From positions 1-18,012 of the forward strand of contig DZBC01000014.1 in NCBI GenBank assembly GCA_022729835.1: DNA of 18,012 nucleotides, written 5' to 3'. A program made the translations under genes and the position numbers. This DNA is from Sulfuricurvum sp. Lineage in GTDB: Bacteria > Campylobacterota > Campylobacteria > Campylobacterales > Sulfurimonadaceae. Below are positions 7,051 to 14,083 of this stretch, one piece after another (the stretch's first letter is position 1; the number at the start of each line of letters is the position of its first letter). The notes under the pieces are model-generated. The model was not told the DNA's origin. It searched no databases and was given only the letters and a program-made list of their open reading frames with translations.

Positions 7051-8859
7051 ATGGATCAAATAGCCATCAAGCACAACGACACTATCGTCGATCTGCATAC
7101 GGCGCACGCCATGGGCCTCAGCGGAGAACCCATTTTTTTTGACAACTCACCTGAAGCCCTCGAAGTGCTGCGCCACTCGACTGCTCACTTGATGGCCCAA
7201 GCCATCAAAAACCTCTACACCAACGCCAAGTTTTTCGTAGGCCCTGTCGTCAAGGAAGGGTTCTATTACGACTTCAAAGTCGATGAGAGCATCGGCGAAG
7301 AAGATCTGAAGAAGATCGAAGTGGAGATGACGCGTCTGGCAAAACTCAAAACGCCCATCGAGCGCTACGAGATCAGCATGGATGAGGCCAAGCGTAAATT
7401 CGCCGATGACGAGCTTAAACTCACCGTCATGCAGCGCATCCCCTCTGAGACGGTGAGCATCTACCGACAGGGTGCGTTTGAAGACCTCTGCCGTGGGCCA
7501 CATCTGCCTAGCATCGGCGACATTCGCTTCTTCAAACTCACAAAAATCGCCGGCGCCTACCTCGGCGGCGACAGCTCCAAAGAGATGCTCACCCGTATCT
7601 ATGGCATCGCTTTTGCCGATAAAGAGAGCCTCAGACTCCACCTCGAAATGCTCGCCGAAGCCGAAAAACGCGACCACCGCAAAATCGGCAATGAGATGAA
7701 GCTCTTCACCTTCCGCGAAGAAGTGGGTGCGGGCTTTCCGATCTGGCTACCAGCGGGTTCACGACTTCGTTCACGCCTCGAAGCGCTGCTCTTCAAAGCC
7801 CATCGAAAACGCGGTTACGAACCCGTACGCGGCCCTGAGATGCTGCGCGCTGATTTGTGGAAGGTGAGCGGACACTACCAAAACTACGGCGAGAACATGT
7901 ACTTCACCCACATTGACGAGCTCGAATTCGGTGTCAAGCCGATGAACTGTGTAGGACATATCAAAGTGTACGAACAAGACCTTCGTAGCTACCGCGACCT
8001 ACCGCTCAAGTACTTTGAGTATGGCGTGGTCCACCGTCATGAAATGACCGGAGCGTTGCACGGGCTCTTTCGAGTACGCGAATTCACCCAAGACGATGCG
8101 CATATTTTCTGTACTCCGGATCAAATTGAGAGCCAAATCATCGAAGTGGTCGATTTTGTAGACCGCATTATGCGTAGCTTTGGCTTCAGCTATAAGATGA
8201 TGCTCTCCACCAAACCTGAAAAGGCCGTCGGGGATGACGCCGTTTGGGAGACTGCAACGAATGCCCTACGCAGTGCGCTGGAGCGCCACAACCTCGCTTA
8301 TGACGTAGATGAGGGCGGCGGCGCGTTTTATGGCCCCAAGATCGATATAAAAATCACCGACGCCATTGGCCGCGAGTGGCAGTGCGGCACCATACAGCTC
8401 GACTTTAACCTCCCCGCACGCTTTGAACTAGGCTACACCGCTGAGGGCAATGAGAGGATGCAGCCCGTGATGATCCACCGCGCTATTTTGGGTTCATTTG
8501 AGCGATTTATCGGGATTTTGACCGAACACTACGCGGGAGAATTTCCGATGTTTGTCGCGCCCACACAGGTGGCCATCGTCCCAATCGCGCCCACTCACGA
8601 AGGCTATGCCAAGGAATTATCAGATAAACTAATGGACATTGGTGCGGACTGTGAGATCTTCGACAAGAACGATAGTCTCAACAAACGGATTCGTACAGCG
8701 GAAAAAGGGCGTGTACCCATGATCATCGTTTTGGGTGATGAAGAGGTCAATACACACAGCGTGGCGGTGCGGGATCGACGTAGGCGCGAACAGTACAATC
8801 TAGGCGAAGCAGAATTTATCGCCCTGATCCAACAACAACTCAATGAGGTACATTTTTGA
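7051..8859 (+). CDS. thrS: Threonyl-tRNA synthetase
   Basis: Class II synthetase that charges tRNA-Thr and edits Ser-tRNA-Thr. 602 residues. The usual N-terminal TGS domain is absent; only about 25 residues precede the editing domain, as is typical for Campylobacterota. The editing site shows H42-x3-H46 (RHSTAHLMAQ) and C147-x3-H151 (CRGPHLPS). The catalytic core has motif 2 (VVHRHEMTGALHGLFRVREF) and motif 3 (GSFERFIGILTEHY), with zinc ligands Cys300, His351 and His476. The anticodon-binding domain occupies the C-terminus. ATG 7051 has AGGAA 10 nt upstream; an in-frame extension to 6985 lacks family similarity. The stop overlaps the infC start by 4 bp. Confidence 0.97.
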   Translation: MDQIAIKHNDTIVDLHTAHAMGLSGEPIFFDNSPEALEVLRHSTAHLMAQAIKNLYTNAKFFVGPVVKEGFYYDFKVDESIGEEDLKKIEVEMTRLAKLKTPIERYEISMDEAKRKFADDELKLTVMQRIPSETVSIYRQGAFEDLCRGPHLPSIGDIRFFKLTKIAGAYLGGDSSKEMLTRIYGIAFADKESLRLHLEMLAEAEKRDHRKIGNEMKLFTFREEVGAGFPIWLPAGSRLRSRLEALLFKAHRKRGYEPVRGPEMLRADLWKVSGHYQNYGENMYFTHIDELEFGVKPMNCVGHIKVYEQDLRSYRDLPLKYFEYGVVHRHEMTGALHGLFRVREFTQDDAHIFCTPDQIESQIIEVVDFVDRIMRSFGFSYKMMLSTKPEKAVGDDAVWETATNALRSALERHNLAYDVDEGGGAFYGPKIDIKITDAIGREWQCGTIQLDFNLPARFELGYTAEGNERMQPVMIHRAILGSFERFIGILTEHYAGEFPMFVAPTQVAIVPIAPTHEGYAKELSDKLMDIGADCEIFDKNDSLNKRIRTAEKGRVPMIIVLGDEEVNTHSVAVRDRRRREQYNLGEAEFIALIQQQLNEVHF

Positions 8860-9392
8860 ATAACAAAAAGCAAGATAAAACGATTATGAATGAGGACATT
8901 CGTGTCCCCCAAGTACGCTGCAACGTAGACGGCGGCGAGACGCTCGGCGTCATCTCGACCGACGAAGCGATGAAGATTGCCAACGATATGGGGCTTGATC
9001 TGGTACTCATCGCTCCCACCGCCAATCCTCCGGTTGCAAAAATCATGAACTATGGCAAGTTCAAATACCAAGAAGAAAAAAAAGTCAAAGAGCAACGCAA
9101 AAAACAGACCAAGGTTGAAATTAAAGAGATCAAACTCTCTGTCAAAATTGCCGAAAACGACGTCAGTTACAAGGTTAAGCATGCACGCGAGTTTATCGAA
9201 GAGGGCAAACATGTAAAGTTCCGCGTCTTTCTTCGCGGCCGCGAAATGGCCCACCCCGAAGCCGCCAAAGAGGTGCTTGAACGCATCTGGCCTATGGTAG
9301 AAGACATCGGAATGATGGATCAACCGCCCCGCCTTGAGGGTCGTTACTACAACATGCAAGTGATCCCGCAACGCGACGACAAGAAGAAGTAG
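8856..9392 (+). CDS. infC: Translation initiation factor IF-3
   Basis: Binds the 30S subunit, prevents 50S joining and checks start-codon and initiator-tRNA pairing. 178 residues: N-domain (N-E-D-I-R-V-P to about residue 85, including APTANPPVAKIMNYGKFKYQ), a basic linker (QEEKKVKEQRKKQTKVEIKE) and a C-domain (KLSVKIAENDVSYKVKHA, FRVFLRGREMAHPE). The start is TTG at 8856, overlapping the thrS stop (TTGA), with GAGGT 6 nt upstream. Homologues have a similar leader before N-E-E/D-I, so the later in-frame ATG 8886 is less likely. Non-ATG starts are common in infC because IF-3 discriminates against them and so regulates itself; that is established in E. coli (AUU) and inferred here. Confidence 0.96.
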   Translation: MNNKKQDKTIMNEDIRVPQVRCNVDGGETLGVISTDEAMKIANDMGLDLVLIAPTANPPVAKIMNYGKFKYQEEKKVKEQRKKQTKVEIKEIKLSVKIAENDVSYKVKHAREFIEEGKHVKFRVFLRGREMAHPEAAKEVLERIWPMVEDIGMMDQPPRLEGRYYNMQVIPQRDDKKK

Positions 9393-9427
9393 CCGACGGC
9401 ACATGCCGAGGCTGCAGCTTTTCTTTT
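9391..9427 (+). terminator. Weak hairpin plus T-rich tract after infC
   Basis: AGCC-GA-CGGCA-CA-TGCCG-A-GGCT (9391-9413) folds into an interrupted stem that includes the infC stop. After a few bases it is followed by TTTTCTTTT. It may end or attenuate thrS-infC transcripts before the next promoter; the stem is imperfect. Confidence 0.4.
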
Positions 9428-9452
9428 ATAATCAGCTATTTTCTTGTATAAT
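9427..9452 (+). promoter_or_regulatory. Twin TATAAT boxes upstream of rpmI
   Basis: Two perfect -10 hexamers, 9427-9432 and 9447-9452, lie 20 bp apart in AT-rich sequence, 43-63 bp before the rpmI start. A separate promoter would let rpmI-rplT be expressed above thrS-infC. Confidence 0.55.
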
Positions 9453-9494
9453 TCCAGACTCGTTTTAGAGACAATTTGATAAAGGAGTCACTCG

Positions 9495-9686
9495 ATGCCA
9501 AAGATGAAATCCGTCAAGGCTGCTGTCAAGCGTTTTCGTATCAAGAAAAACGGTAGCATTAGACGCGGTAGCGCGTTTCGCCGCCATATCTTGACCAAAC
9601 AAGACGCTGCGACACGCCGCGACCAAAATAGTGTTAAACTGGTACATCCTACCAATATTGCTGCCATCAAAGAGATGATCAAGTAA
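9495..9686 (+). CDS. rpmI: Large-subunit ribosomal protein bL35
   Basis: 63 residues, very basic, with the family start MPKMKSVKAAVKRFRIKKNG and the conserved RRGSAFRRHILTKQ stretch. It assembles into the 50S subunit. AAAGGAG (9481-9487) lies 7 nt before ATG 9495. It follows infC after about 100 bp containing a hairpin and two TATAAT boxes, and precedes rplT by an unusually long 97 bp for this operon. Confidence 0.96.
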   Translation: MPKMKSVKAAVKRFRIKKNGSIRRGSAFRRHILTKQDAATRRDQNSVKLVHPTNIAAIKEMIK

Positions 9687-9687
9687 G

Positions 9688-9769
9688 TTGATCCCATCCA
9701 TTCCCCAGCTCTAACGAGTGGGCAAGTCCGCACAGCGGCACCTTTGCATGTAGCAGTGTAATGGGTCAA
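9688..9769 (+). promoter_or_regulatory. Candidate structured leader of rplT (L20 autoregulation?)
   Basis: TTGATCCCAT (9688-9697) pairs with ATGGGTCAA (9761-9769) except for one bulged T. The pairing closes a domain that holds a second stem, GTGGG (9718-9722) with CCGCAC (9728-9733). It ends just before the rplT ribosome binding site. L20 represses its own operon through mRNA structures in E. coli and Bacillus; homology to those leaders is not evident, so the role is inferred. Confidence 0.35.
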
Positions 9770-9783
9770 GAAAAAGGAAAAAA

Positions 9784-10137
9784 ATGCCAAGAGTCAAAAC
9801 AGGTGTCGTACGCCGCCGCCGCCATAAAAAAGTACTAAAAGCCGCCAAAGGTTTCTTCTCAGGTAGAAGAAAACACTTCCGCAAAGCAAAAGAGCAGCTA
9901 GAACGATCAATGTATTATGCGTTTCGCGACCGCAAACAGAAAAAACGCGAATTTCGTAAATTGTGGATCATTCGTATCAACGCGGCATGCCGCCTGAACG
10001 ATATCAGCTATTCACGCTTTATGAACGGTCTGAACAAAGCAGGCATCGAGCTTGACCGTAAAATCCTTGCCGATATGGCTATGAACGACGCAAAAGCCTT
10101 CAGCGCTACCGTCGTAGCAGCCAAAGCGGCCCTCTAA
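9784..10137 (+). CDS. rplT: Large-subunit ribosomal protein bL20
   Basis: 117 residues, Lys/Arg-rich, with the canonical MPRVKTGVVRRRRHKKVLKA start, AKGFFSGRRKHFRKAKEQLER, and the C-terminal globular part LWIIRINAACRLNDISYSRF followed by the NGLNKAGIELDRK helix. It binds 23S rRNA early in 50S assembly and in studied bacteria also binds its own mRNA. AAGGA lies a few bases before ATG 9784. It is the last gene of the thrS operon; a perfect 8-bp hairpin follows 9 bp after its stop. Confidence 0.97.
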   Translation: MPRVKTGVVRRRRHKKVLKAAKGFFSGRRKHFRKAKEQLERSMYYAFRDRKQKKREFRKLWIIRINAACRLNDISYSRFMNGLNKAGIELDRKILADMAMNDAKAFSATVVAAKAAL

Positions 10138-10145
10138 AATAAGCA

Positions 10146-10166
10146 TCGGAAGCGATACGCTTCCGA
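10146..10166. terminator. Shared hairpin between convergent rplT and the small lipoprotein gene
   Basis: CGGAAGCG-ATA-CGCTTCCG with one extra T-A pair forms a perfect stem. No T-run follows on the plus strand; on the minus strand TTATTTT follows within a few bases. It lies in the 32-bp gap between two convergent stops. Confidence 0.6.
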
Positions 10167-10169
10167 ATC

Positions 10170-10406
10170 CTACTCTACCTCATACCCACGATCCAATAAA
10201 CACTTCAGACATTCACCGCTGGGTTTGGGCATAGCCGACGCTTCCGCATCTTTTTGATCGTAATAGCGACACTCTGAAAGGTCATGTGCGAGCATCTGCT
10301 CACTATGATCATGCGGACAAACCAAACCGTTAAACGTAATGCGCTTAGACGCGCACCCACTGAGCAAAAAACACGCTAGAAGCGTTACATGTAAGCCCCT
10401 ACTCAT
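10170..10406 (-). CDS. Tiny predicted lipoprotein with two Cys pairs, unknown function
   Basis: 78 residues. The signal peptide M-S-R-G-L-H-V-T-L-L-A-C-F ends in a good lipobox, L-L-S-G-C, followed by A-S-K. The mature part is short and hydrophilic with four further cysteines (V-C-P-H-D-H, S-E-C-R-Y-Y, G-E-C-L-K-C), which could bind metal or form disulfides. ATG 10406 is chosen because AAAGGAGAGG directly precedes it; the frame stays open to 10433, inside thyX. It overlaps the thyX stop by 8 bp and so is likely translated from the same message. A TTACATGTAA copy encodes L-H-V of the signal peptide. I recognise no family. Confidence 0.75.
   Translation of the reverse strand: MSRGLHVTLLACFLLSGCASKRITFNGLVCPHDHSEQMLAHDLSECRYYDQKDAEASAMPKPSGECLKCLLDRGYEVE
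10385..10394. repeat. TTACATGTAA palindrome, copy 7
   Basis: Exact copy 12 bp inside the tiny lipoprotein gene, read as L-H-V in its signal peptide. On the plus strand it is followed by GCCCC. Confidence 0.9.
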
Positions 10407-11025
10407 GGCCCTCTCCTTTAATCGATGCTGCAAAAAGATATTGATGCTCTTGCGGAACAGCGCTGTAGATCGTATGTGCCAGATCGTGTATCTCCCAAAG
10501 CGCCGACTTGTCGCTGCGCAGAGAGAGAAAGTTTTGCAAGCTTCTGGCGTTGATACTCCATGTCAACTCTGTCTTGTAGCTCTCTGGCAAGCAGTATTTG
10601 GCGCGGTCATTACTAACACCCGATGCGAGCACCTGTCGCAGATTTTCAAGTGCCTGAACACTCATGTGATCCACGATCTCAACGCCCGTCATAACCAGAT
10701 ATGAAGTGGCGCGCCCAAAGTCCATAGGGTCAAATGGCGCTTCATCTTTAAGCTCCTTGAGGGTGTAGCGTGTACTTTTGACCGAGAGCGACGCCATACG
10801 GTGACGGGAGAGTTCTTGAAGTAGTGCGCGACTGATCCCTTCAATGTAGAAGGTGTAATGCAGATGCTCGAGTGTAGAAGCATGCTTGAATTTGTTGCCG
10901 ACGCGATCGATCAGTTCGCGGTCTTTCTCGCCGCCTTGATCGCTTTTATCAAAACTCTGCCAACAAGTACGAATCGCATCCGCGCAGACGATCAGAGGGG
11001 TATAATGAAGAAGAGTAACAGTCAT
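10399..11025 (-). CDS. thyX: Flavin-dependent thymidylate synthase
   Basis: Makes dTMP from dUMP with methylene-tetrahydrofolate, FAD and NADPH; it replaces ThyA in many Campylobacterota. 208 residues, the usual length there. The ThyX signature is present: E-L-S-R-H-R-M-A-S-L-S-V-K-S with RHR at 74-76 and Ser84. The substrate-binding stretch RAKYCLPESYKTELTWSINA and the SLQNFLSLR segment near the C-terminus are also present. ATG 11025 has AAGGAG 6 nt upstream; the longer open frame to 11262 lies inside rnj. It is 46 bp downstream of rnj in the same direction, with a TACAAT box in that gap, and overlaps the lipoprotein gene by 8 bp. Confidence 0.95.
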   Translation of the reverse strand: MTVTLLHYTPLIVCADAIRTCWQSFDKSDQGGEKDRELIDRVGNKFKHASTLEHLHYTFYIEGISRALLQELSRHRMASLSVKSTRYTLKELKDEAPFDPMDFGRATSYLVMTGVEIVDHMSVQALENLRQVLASGVSNDRAKYCLPESYKTELTWSINARSLQNFLSLRSDKSALWEIHDLAHTIYSAVPQEHQYLFAASIKGEGHE

Positions 11026-11047
11026 AAATGCTCCTTGAAAGAGCATT

Positions 11048-11057
11048 GTACATGTAA
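11048..11057. repeat. Single-mismatch copy of the palindrome (GTACATGTAA)
   Basis: Nine of ten bases match, in the rnj-thyX gap. It is followed on the plus strand by AGGCC, as at 15340. On the minus strand it reads TTACATGTACAAT, so the changed base helps form a TACAAT box (11045-11050) upstream of thyX. Confidence 0.5.
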
Positions 11058-11071
11058 AGGCCTTAGGGCTT

Positions 11072-13186
11072 TTACATGACGAAGACGTGGGGGACGATGA
11101 AGGGGTATTTCTTCTGTTTGCGGTAGATATGTTTGCGCACGACCTGACGGATATCATTCTCCATTGATCTGGGATTTTCGATGTGGTTGGGCTTGACATT
11201 GACCATAAACTGCTCAAGTACATCCTCAATCTCTTTGGCAAAGGTTCGGTCTTGCTTGTCACTCACAAGCCCAAAAGAGGTGACGCGCGGACGGGTAATA
11301 AGCTTGGAGTCAGCTTCTGATACTTGTGCGACGATCAGCACCACGCCATCGGTTGCCATCTTCTGACGATCAATGACAATGTCATCATCAATCTGATGAT
11401 TGTTCTGATTGTCGATGTAAGTTTTGCCGAACTTAACAGTTTTGGCCTTGCGCATATATTTGGGTGCCACCTCGATACAGTCACCATCACTCATGAGCAA
11501 AATATTGCGCTCAGGTACTCCGCAATCGATCGCCGTCTGACGGTGTCGCGTAATGTGGTTGAACTCCCCATGGATCGGAAGGAAGAATTTCGGGTTGGTC
11601 AAGCGGATCATGAGCTTCTGCTCCTCGATGCTGGCATGACCGGAGACGTGAATATCTCGGTCATAATAGACCATCGCACCGGCACGCTGCAAGTGGTTAA
11701 GCATCCCAGATATAGACGCTTCATTGCCCGGAATGGGCCTAGCGGAGAGGATGATTAGATCGGTGGGCTTAATCTTAATGTGACGGTGCTCACCAATCGC
11801 CATACGAAACAGTGCCGAATTGGCCTCGCCCTGACTTCCGGTTGTCACAATGAGCACGTCCTTGTCATTGATTTTGGAGATATACTCCGCATCAACAAAG
11901 ATCCCTTTGGGAAAGCGCACATAGTCATACTGCATCGCCGTCTCAAGATTGCGCTCCATCGAGCGACCGATCACACAGACCTTACGGTTGTATTTTACGC
12001 CATATTGAATTGCTTGATAGACGCGATGCACGTTGGAGCTAAAAGTCGAAAGAATCACCCGTCCTTCAGCCTTGGAGAAGATGCGATCGAGCGCCGGACC
12101 CACAGATAGCTCACTAGGGGTGTGCTCTTTATTGTAAGAGTTGGTCGAGTCTGAAAGCAAACAAAGTACCCCTTGCTCACCGTAGTGGGCAAAACGATGC
12201 AGATCCGCCGTATAGCCATCTACCGGAGTGTGGTCGATCTTGAAGTCACCCGTATGGATGATTGTACCCGCTTCAGTCGTGATCGCCAGTGATGAAGAGT
12301 CGATGATGGAGTGGGTCATGTGCATCCACTCGACCTCAAAATCATTGCCAATCTTGTACTTTTCACGCTTAACAATGGGGTTGAAATAGCGTCTAAAATC
12401 CTTGAGATGATGCTCATCAAATTTAGCACCGATCATCGCAAGCGGCAGCGGGGTTCCGTAGATCGGGAATTGCATCTCTTTGAAGAGGTAGGGCACAGCA
12501 CCGATATGGTCTTCGTGGGCGTGGGTGATGATGACCGCCACAATCTTATTTTTGATCTCTCTTAGGTAGGTAAAGTCAGGCACAAGAATATCCACGCCGT
12601 GCATCTCACCATCGGGAAAACTCATCCCCACGTCGATAACAATCGCTTCGTTGTCTGTTTCTAGCACCGTGATATTACCGCCGATCTCACCTAAGCCACC
12701 CAGCGGCGTAATGCGCACTTTGGCATTGCTTTCAAGATTGACTTTGTAGTGCGGATTAAGACGGTTTTTGTGCATCTCCTGATTTTTTTTGACAAAATCA
12801 AGGAGATTTTTATCTACCGGAGTTGCGCCACCTCTGCGGCGATCGTTGCCCGAAGAGATGGTGTCGCTGCCCTTAGGTGCCGCTCCACCAGAGCGTCCAG
12901 AGCCACTACGGTTACCGCGATCACGGTTTGCCTCTCGTGCTCCGCCCTCTTCGCGTGGTTCGCGCGGCTCTCTTGGCTCACGCGTTTCTCTTGGCTCCCT
13001 GACCTCTTTGTTGGCTTCACGGGGTTCGTTGTTGCGCTGTCTGTTTTCATTTGGTGTTCTTTCGCCAGAACCCTCTTCCCTGCGGTTGCGATTAGGTCGT
13101 CTGCGGCGGCGGCTTTCGCCTGTTTTGGCTGCGGGTGCAGCATCTGGAGTGTGGGGAGTAGAAGTTGCTTCGATGTCGTTTGGCAT
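11072..13186 (-). CDS. rnj: Ribonuclease J with Arg-rich N-terminal extension
   Basis: Metallo-beta-lactamase/beta-CASP ribonuclease (5'-3' exo and endo) that governs mRNA decay where RNase E is absent, as in Helicobacter. 704 residues. Residues 1 to about 150 are low-complexity (RRRRRPNRNRR, then a run of R-E-P/R-E-T triplets at about 63-80, then Gly/Ser/Arg) and presumably disordered; H. pylori RNase J has a comparable essential extension. The catalytic domain starts near 155: GGLGEIGGN, the metal site HAHEDH at 222-227, HTGDFKIDH, SDSTNS and HVSGHASIEEQ. A C-terminal domain follows. AAGGAATT precedes ATG 13186. It lies 9 bp after rsmA; thyX follows after 46 bp. Confidence 0.95.
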   Translation of the reverse strand: MPNDIEATSTPHTPDAAPAAKTGESRRRRRPNRNRREEGSGERTPNENRQRNNEPREANKEVREPRETREPREPREPREEGGAREANRDRGNRSGSGRSGGAAPKGSDTISSGNDRRRGGATPVDKNLLDFVKKNQEMHKNRLNPHYKVNLESNAKVRITPLGGLGEIGGNITVLETDNEAIVIDVGMSFPDGEMHGVDILVPDFTYLREIKNKIVAVIITHAHEDHIGAVPYLFKEMQFPIYGTPLPLAMIGAKFDEHHLKDFRRYFNPIVKREKYKIGNDFEVEWMHMTHSIIDSSSLAITTEAGTIIHTGDFKIDHTPVDGYTADLHRFAHYGEQGVLCLLSDSTNSYNKEHTPSELSVGPALDRIFSKAEGRVILSTFSSNVHRVYQAIQYGVKYNRKVCVIGRSMERNLETAMQYDYVRFPKGIFVDAEYISKINDKDVLIVTTGSQGEANSALFRMAIGEHRHIKIKPTDLIILSARPIPGNEASISGMLNHLQRAGAMVYYDRDIHVSGHASIEEQKLMIRLTNPKFFLPIHGEFNHITRHRQTAIDCGVPERNILLMSDGDCIEVAPKYMRKAKTVKFGKTYIDNQNNHQIDDDIVIDRQKMATDGVVLIVAQVSEADSKLITRPRVTSFGLVSDKQDRTFAKEIEDVLEQFMVNVKPNHIENPRSMENDIRQVVRKHIYRKQKKYPFIVPHVFVM

Positions 13187-13195
13187 CCGAATTCC

Positions 13196-13969
13196 TTAAT
13201 GTAGCATCGTATATAAGCGGTGATAGTCGGGTGTCCCTACCTGATGAGGTCTGATGGAAGGCTCCAGCCCAAGCTGCGCAAAGGCAGATTCAAGCAGAGG
13301 CTTGCCGTAGCGTGTGGAGAGATTTTTGAGTAGCGTTTTACGCGGTTGTGTAAAGGCCGCGCGCAGCAGAGCTTCAAACGCTTCATCATTCCGATCTGCC
13401 GTTTTCGAAAGGAGCAGTACGGCAGAATCGACCTTGGGCGGAGGATCAAACGCTTCTGGTGGTACCAGCGTCACGATTGACGGCTGTGTAACACTTCTGG
13501 CAATGACACTGAGTGCCCCAAAGTTACTCTCTCCAGCTTCCGCAGCGAACTTTTCCGCCACTTCACGCTGCACCATCACAAGCAGATGACGACACATGGG
13601 ATCGGCGAGCGCTTTTAGGATAATGTTCGTTGCGATGTAATAAGGCAAATTCGCCACTAAATCGTACGGCTCATCCAAAAGCTGCGTCTTCCAGGCGTCT
13701 AAAACATCTCCGCATCGGAGTGTCAGACGGTCGGTAGTGATCGCATCATGAAAACGGTCATTCAAATACTTGCATAAATCGGTATCGACCTCAAAAGCGG
13801 TGACACTTTTGACTTCAACTAAGAACCTAGTCAAATCACCTAAGCCAGGCCCGATTTCAGCGATTTTGTGGCTGTTTTGGGGCATCGATTGGATGATTTT
13901 GCGTAAAACGCTCTCGTCTTTGAGAAAATTTTGACCAAACTTCTTCTTGGCAACATGGGCTTTGTGCAT
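13196..13969 (-). CDS. rsmA: 16S rRNA A1518/A1519 dimethyltransferase
   Basis: KsgA/RsmA uses SAM to dimethylate two adjacent adenosines near the 3' end of 16S rRNA during 30S maturation. 257 residues from ATG 13969. It shows the N-terminal K-K-K-F-G-Q-N-F-L, the SAM-binding E-I-G-P-G-L-G-D-L-T (38-47), acidic FEVD (59-62), and the catalytic N-L-P-Y-Y-I at 107-112. The frame runs upstream to a TTG at 14002, but the extra 11 residues do not look like the family; neither start has a strong ribosome binding site. It lies 9 bp upstream of rnj, so the two should share a transcript, and is divergent from hisF across about 114 bp. Confidence 0.95.
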   Translation of the reverse strand: MHKAHVAKKKFGQNFLKDESVLRKIIQSMPQNSHKIAEIGPGLGDLTRFLVEVKSVTAFEVDTDLCKYLNDRFHDAITTDRLTLRCGDVLDAWKTQLLDEPYDLVANLPYYIATNIILKALADPMCRHLLVMVQREVAEKFAAEAGESNFGALSVIARSVTQPSIVTLVPPEAFDPPPKVDSAVLLLSKTADRNDEAFEALLRAAFTQPRKTLLKNLSTRYGKPLLESAFAQLGLEPSIRPHQVGTPDYHRLYTMLH

Positions 13970-14047
13970 GGGGGATTCTACCCAAGTCTCACTTACAAAC
14001 AAATAACATTTCTCACTACGACTCCACTACACTAAGCCCCGATACTC

Positions 14048-14053
14048 TATAAT
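14048..14053 (+). promoter_or_regulatory. TATAAT -10 box upstream of hisF
   Basis: Perfect hexamer 30 bp before the hisF ATG. Transcription would start near 14060, placing palindrome copy 8 (14064-14073) at the very start of the message. Confidence 0.55.
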
Positions 14054-14063
14054 TCCGCCAACG

Positions 14064-14073
14064 TTACATGTAA
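14064..14073. repeat. TTACATGTAA palindrome, copy 8
   Basis: Exact copy between the hisF -10 box and its start codon, 10 bp before the ATG and abutting the AAAGAG ribosome binding site. This is an operator-like position. Confidence 0.85.
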
Positions 14074-14083
14074 AGAGTATGCC

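Noticed and set aside
9209..9216. ACATGTAA in infC as another palindrome copy
   Set aside because: Only half of the dyad matches (AAACATGTAA, two mismatches); it is explained by K-H-V-K coding.
8604..9404. Minus-strand open frame opposite thrS/infC, Phe- and Leu-rich
   Set aside because: The Phe runs are reverse complements of the Lys/Glu-rich IF-3 linker; it is a shadow.
11071..11080. TTTACATGAC at the rnj stop as a palindrome copy
   Set aside because: It shares only TTACATG and is simply the Met-stop end of rnj.
11048..11080. Terminator hairpin between rnj and thyX (AAAGGCC / GGGCTTT)
   Set aside because: The stem has a central mismatch and a 3-nt loop, and there is no T-tract in the direction of rnj transcription.
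11026..11262. In-frame extension of ThyX into rnj
   Set aside because: It is antisense-free but lies wholly within rnj coding sequence, has no ThyX homology, and ATG 11025 has a strong AAGGAG.
12749..13204. Plus-strand open frames opposite the RNase J N-terminus, one apparently hydrophobic
   Set aside because: Shadow of the Arg-rich repeat coding on the other strand; no ribosome binding site or family signal.
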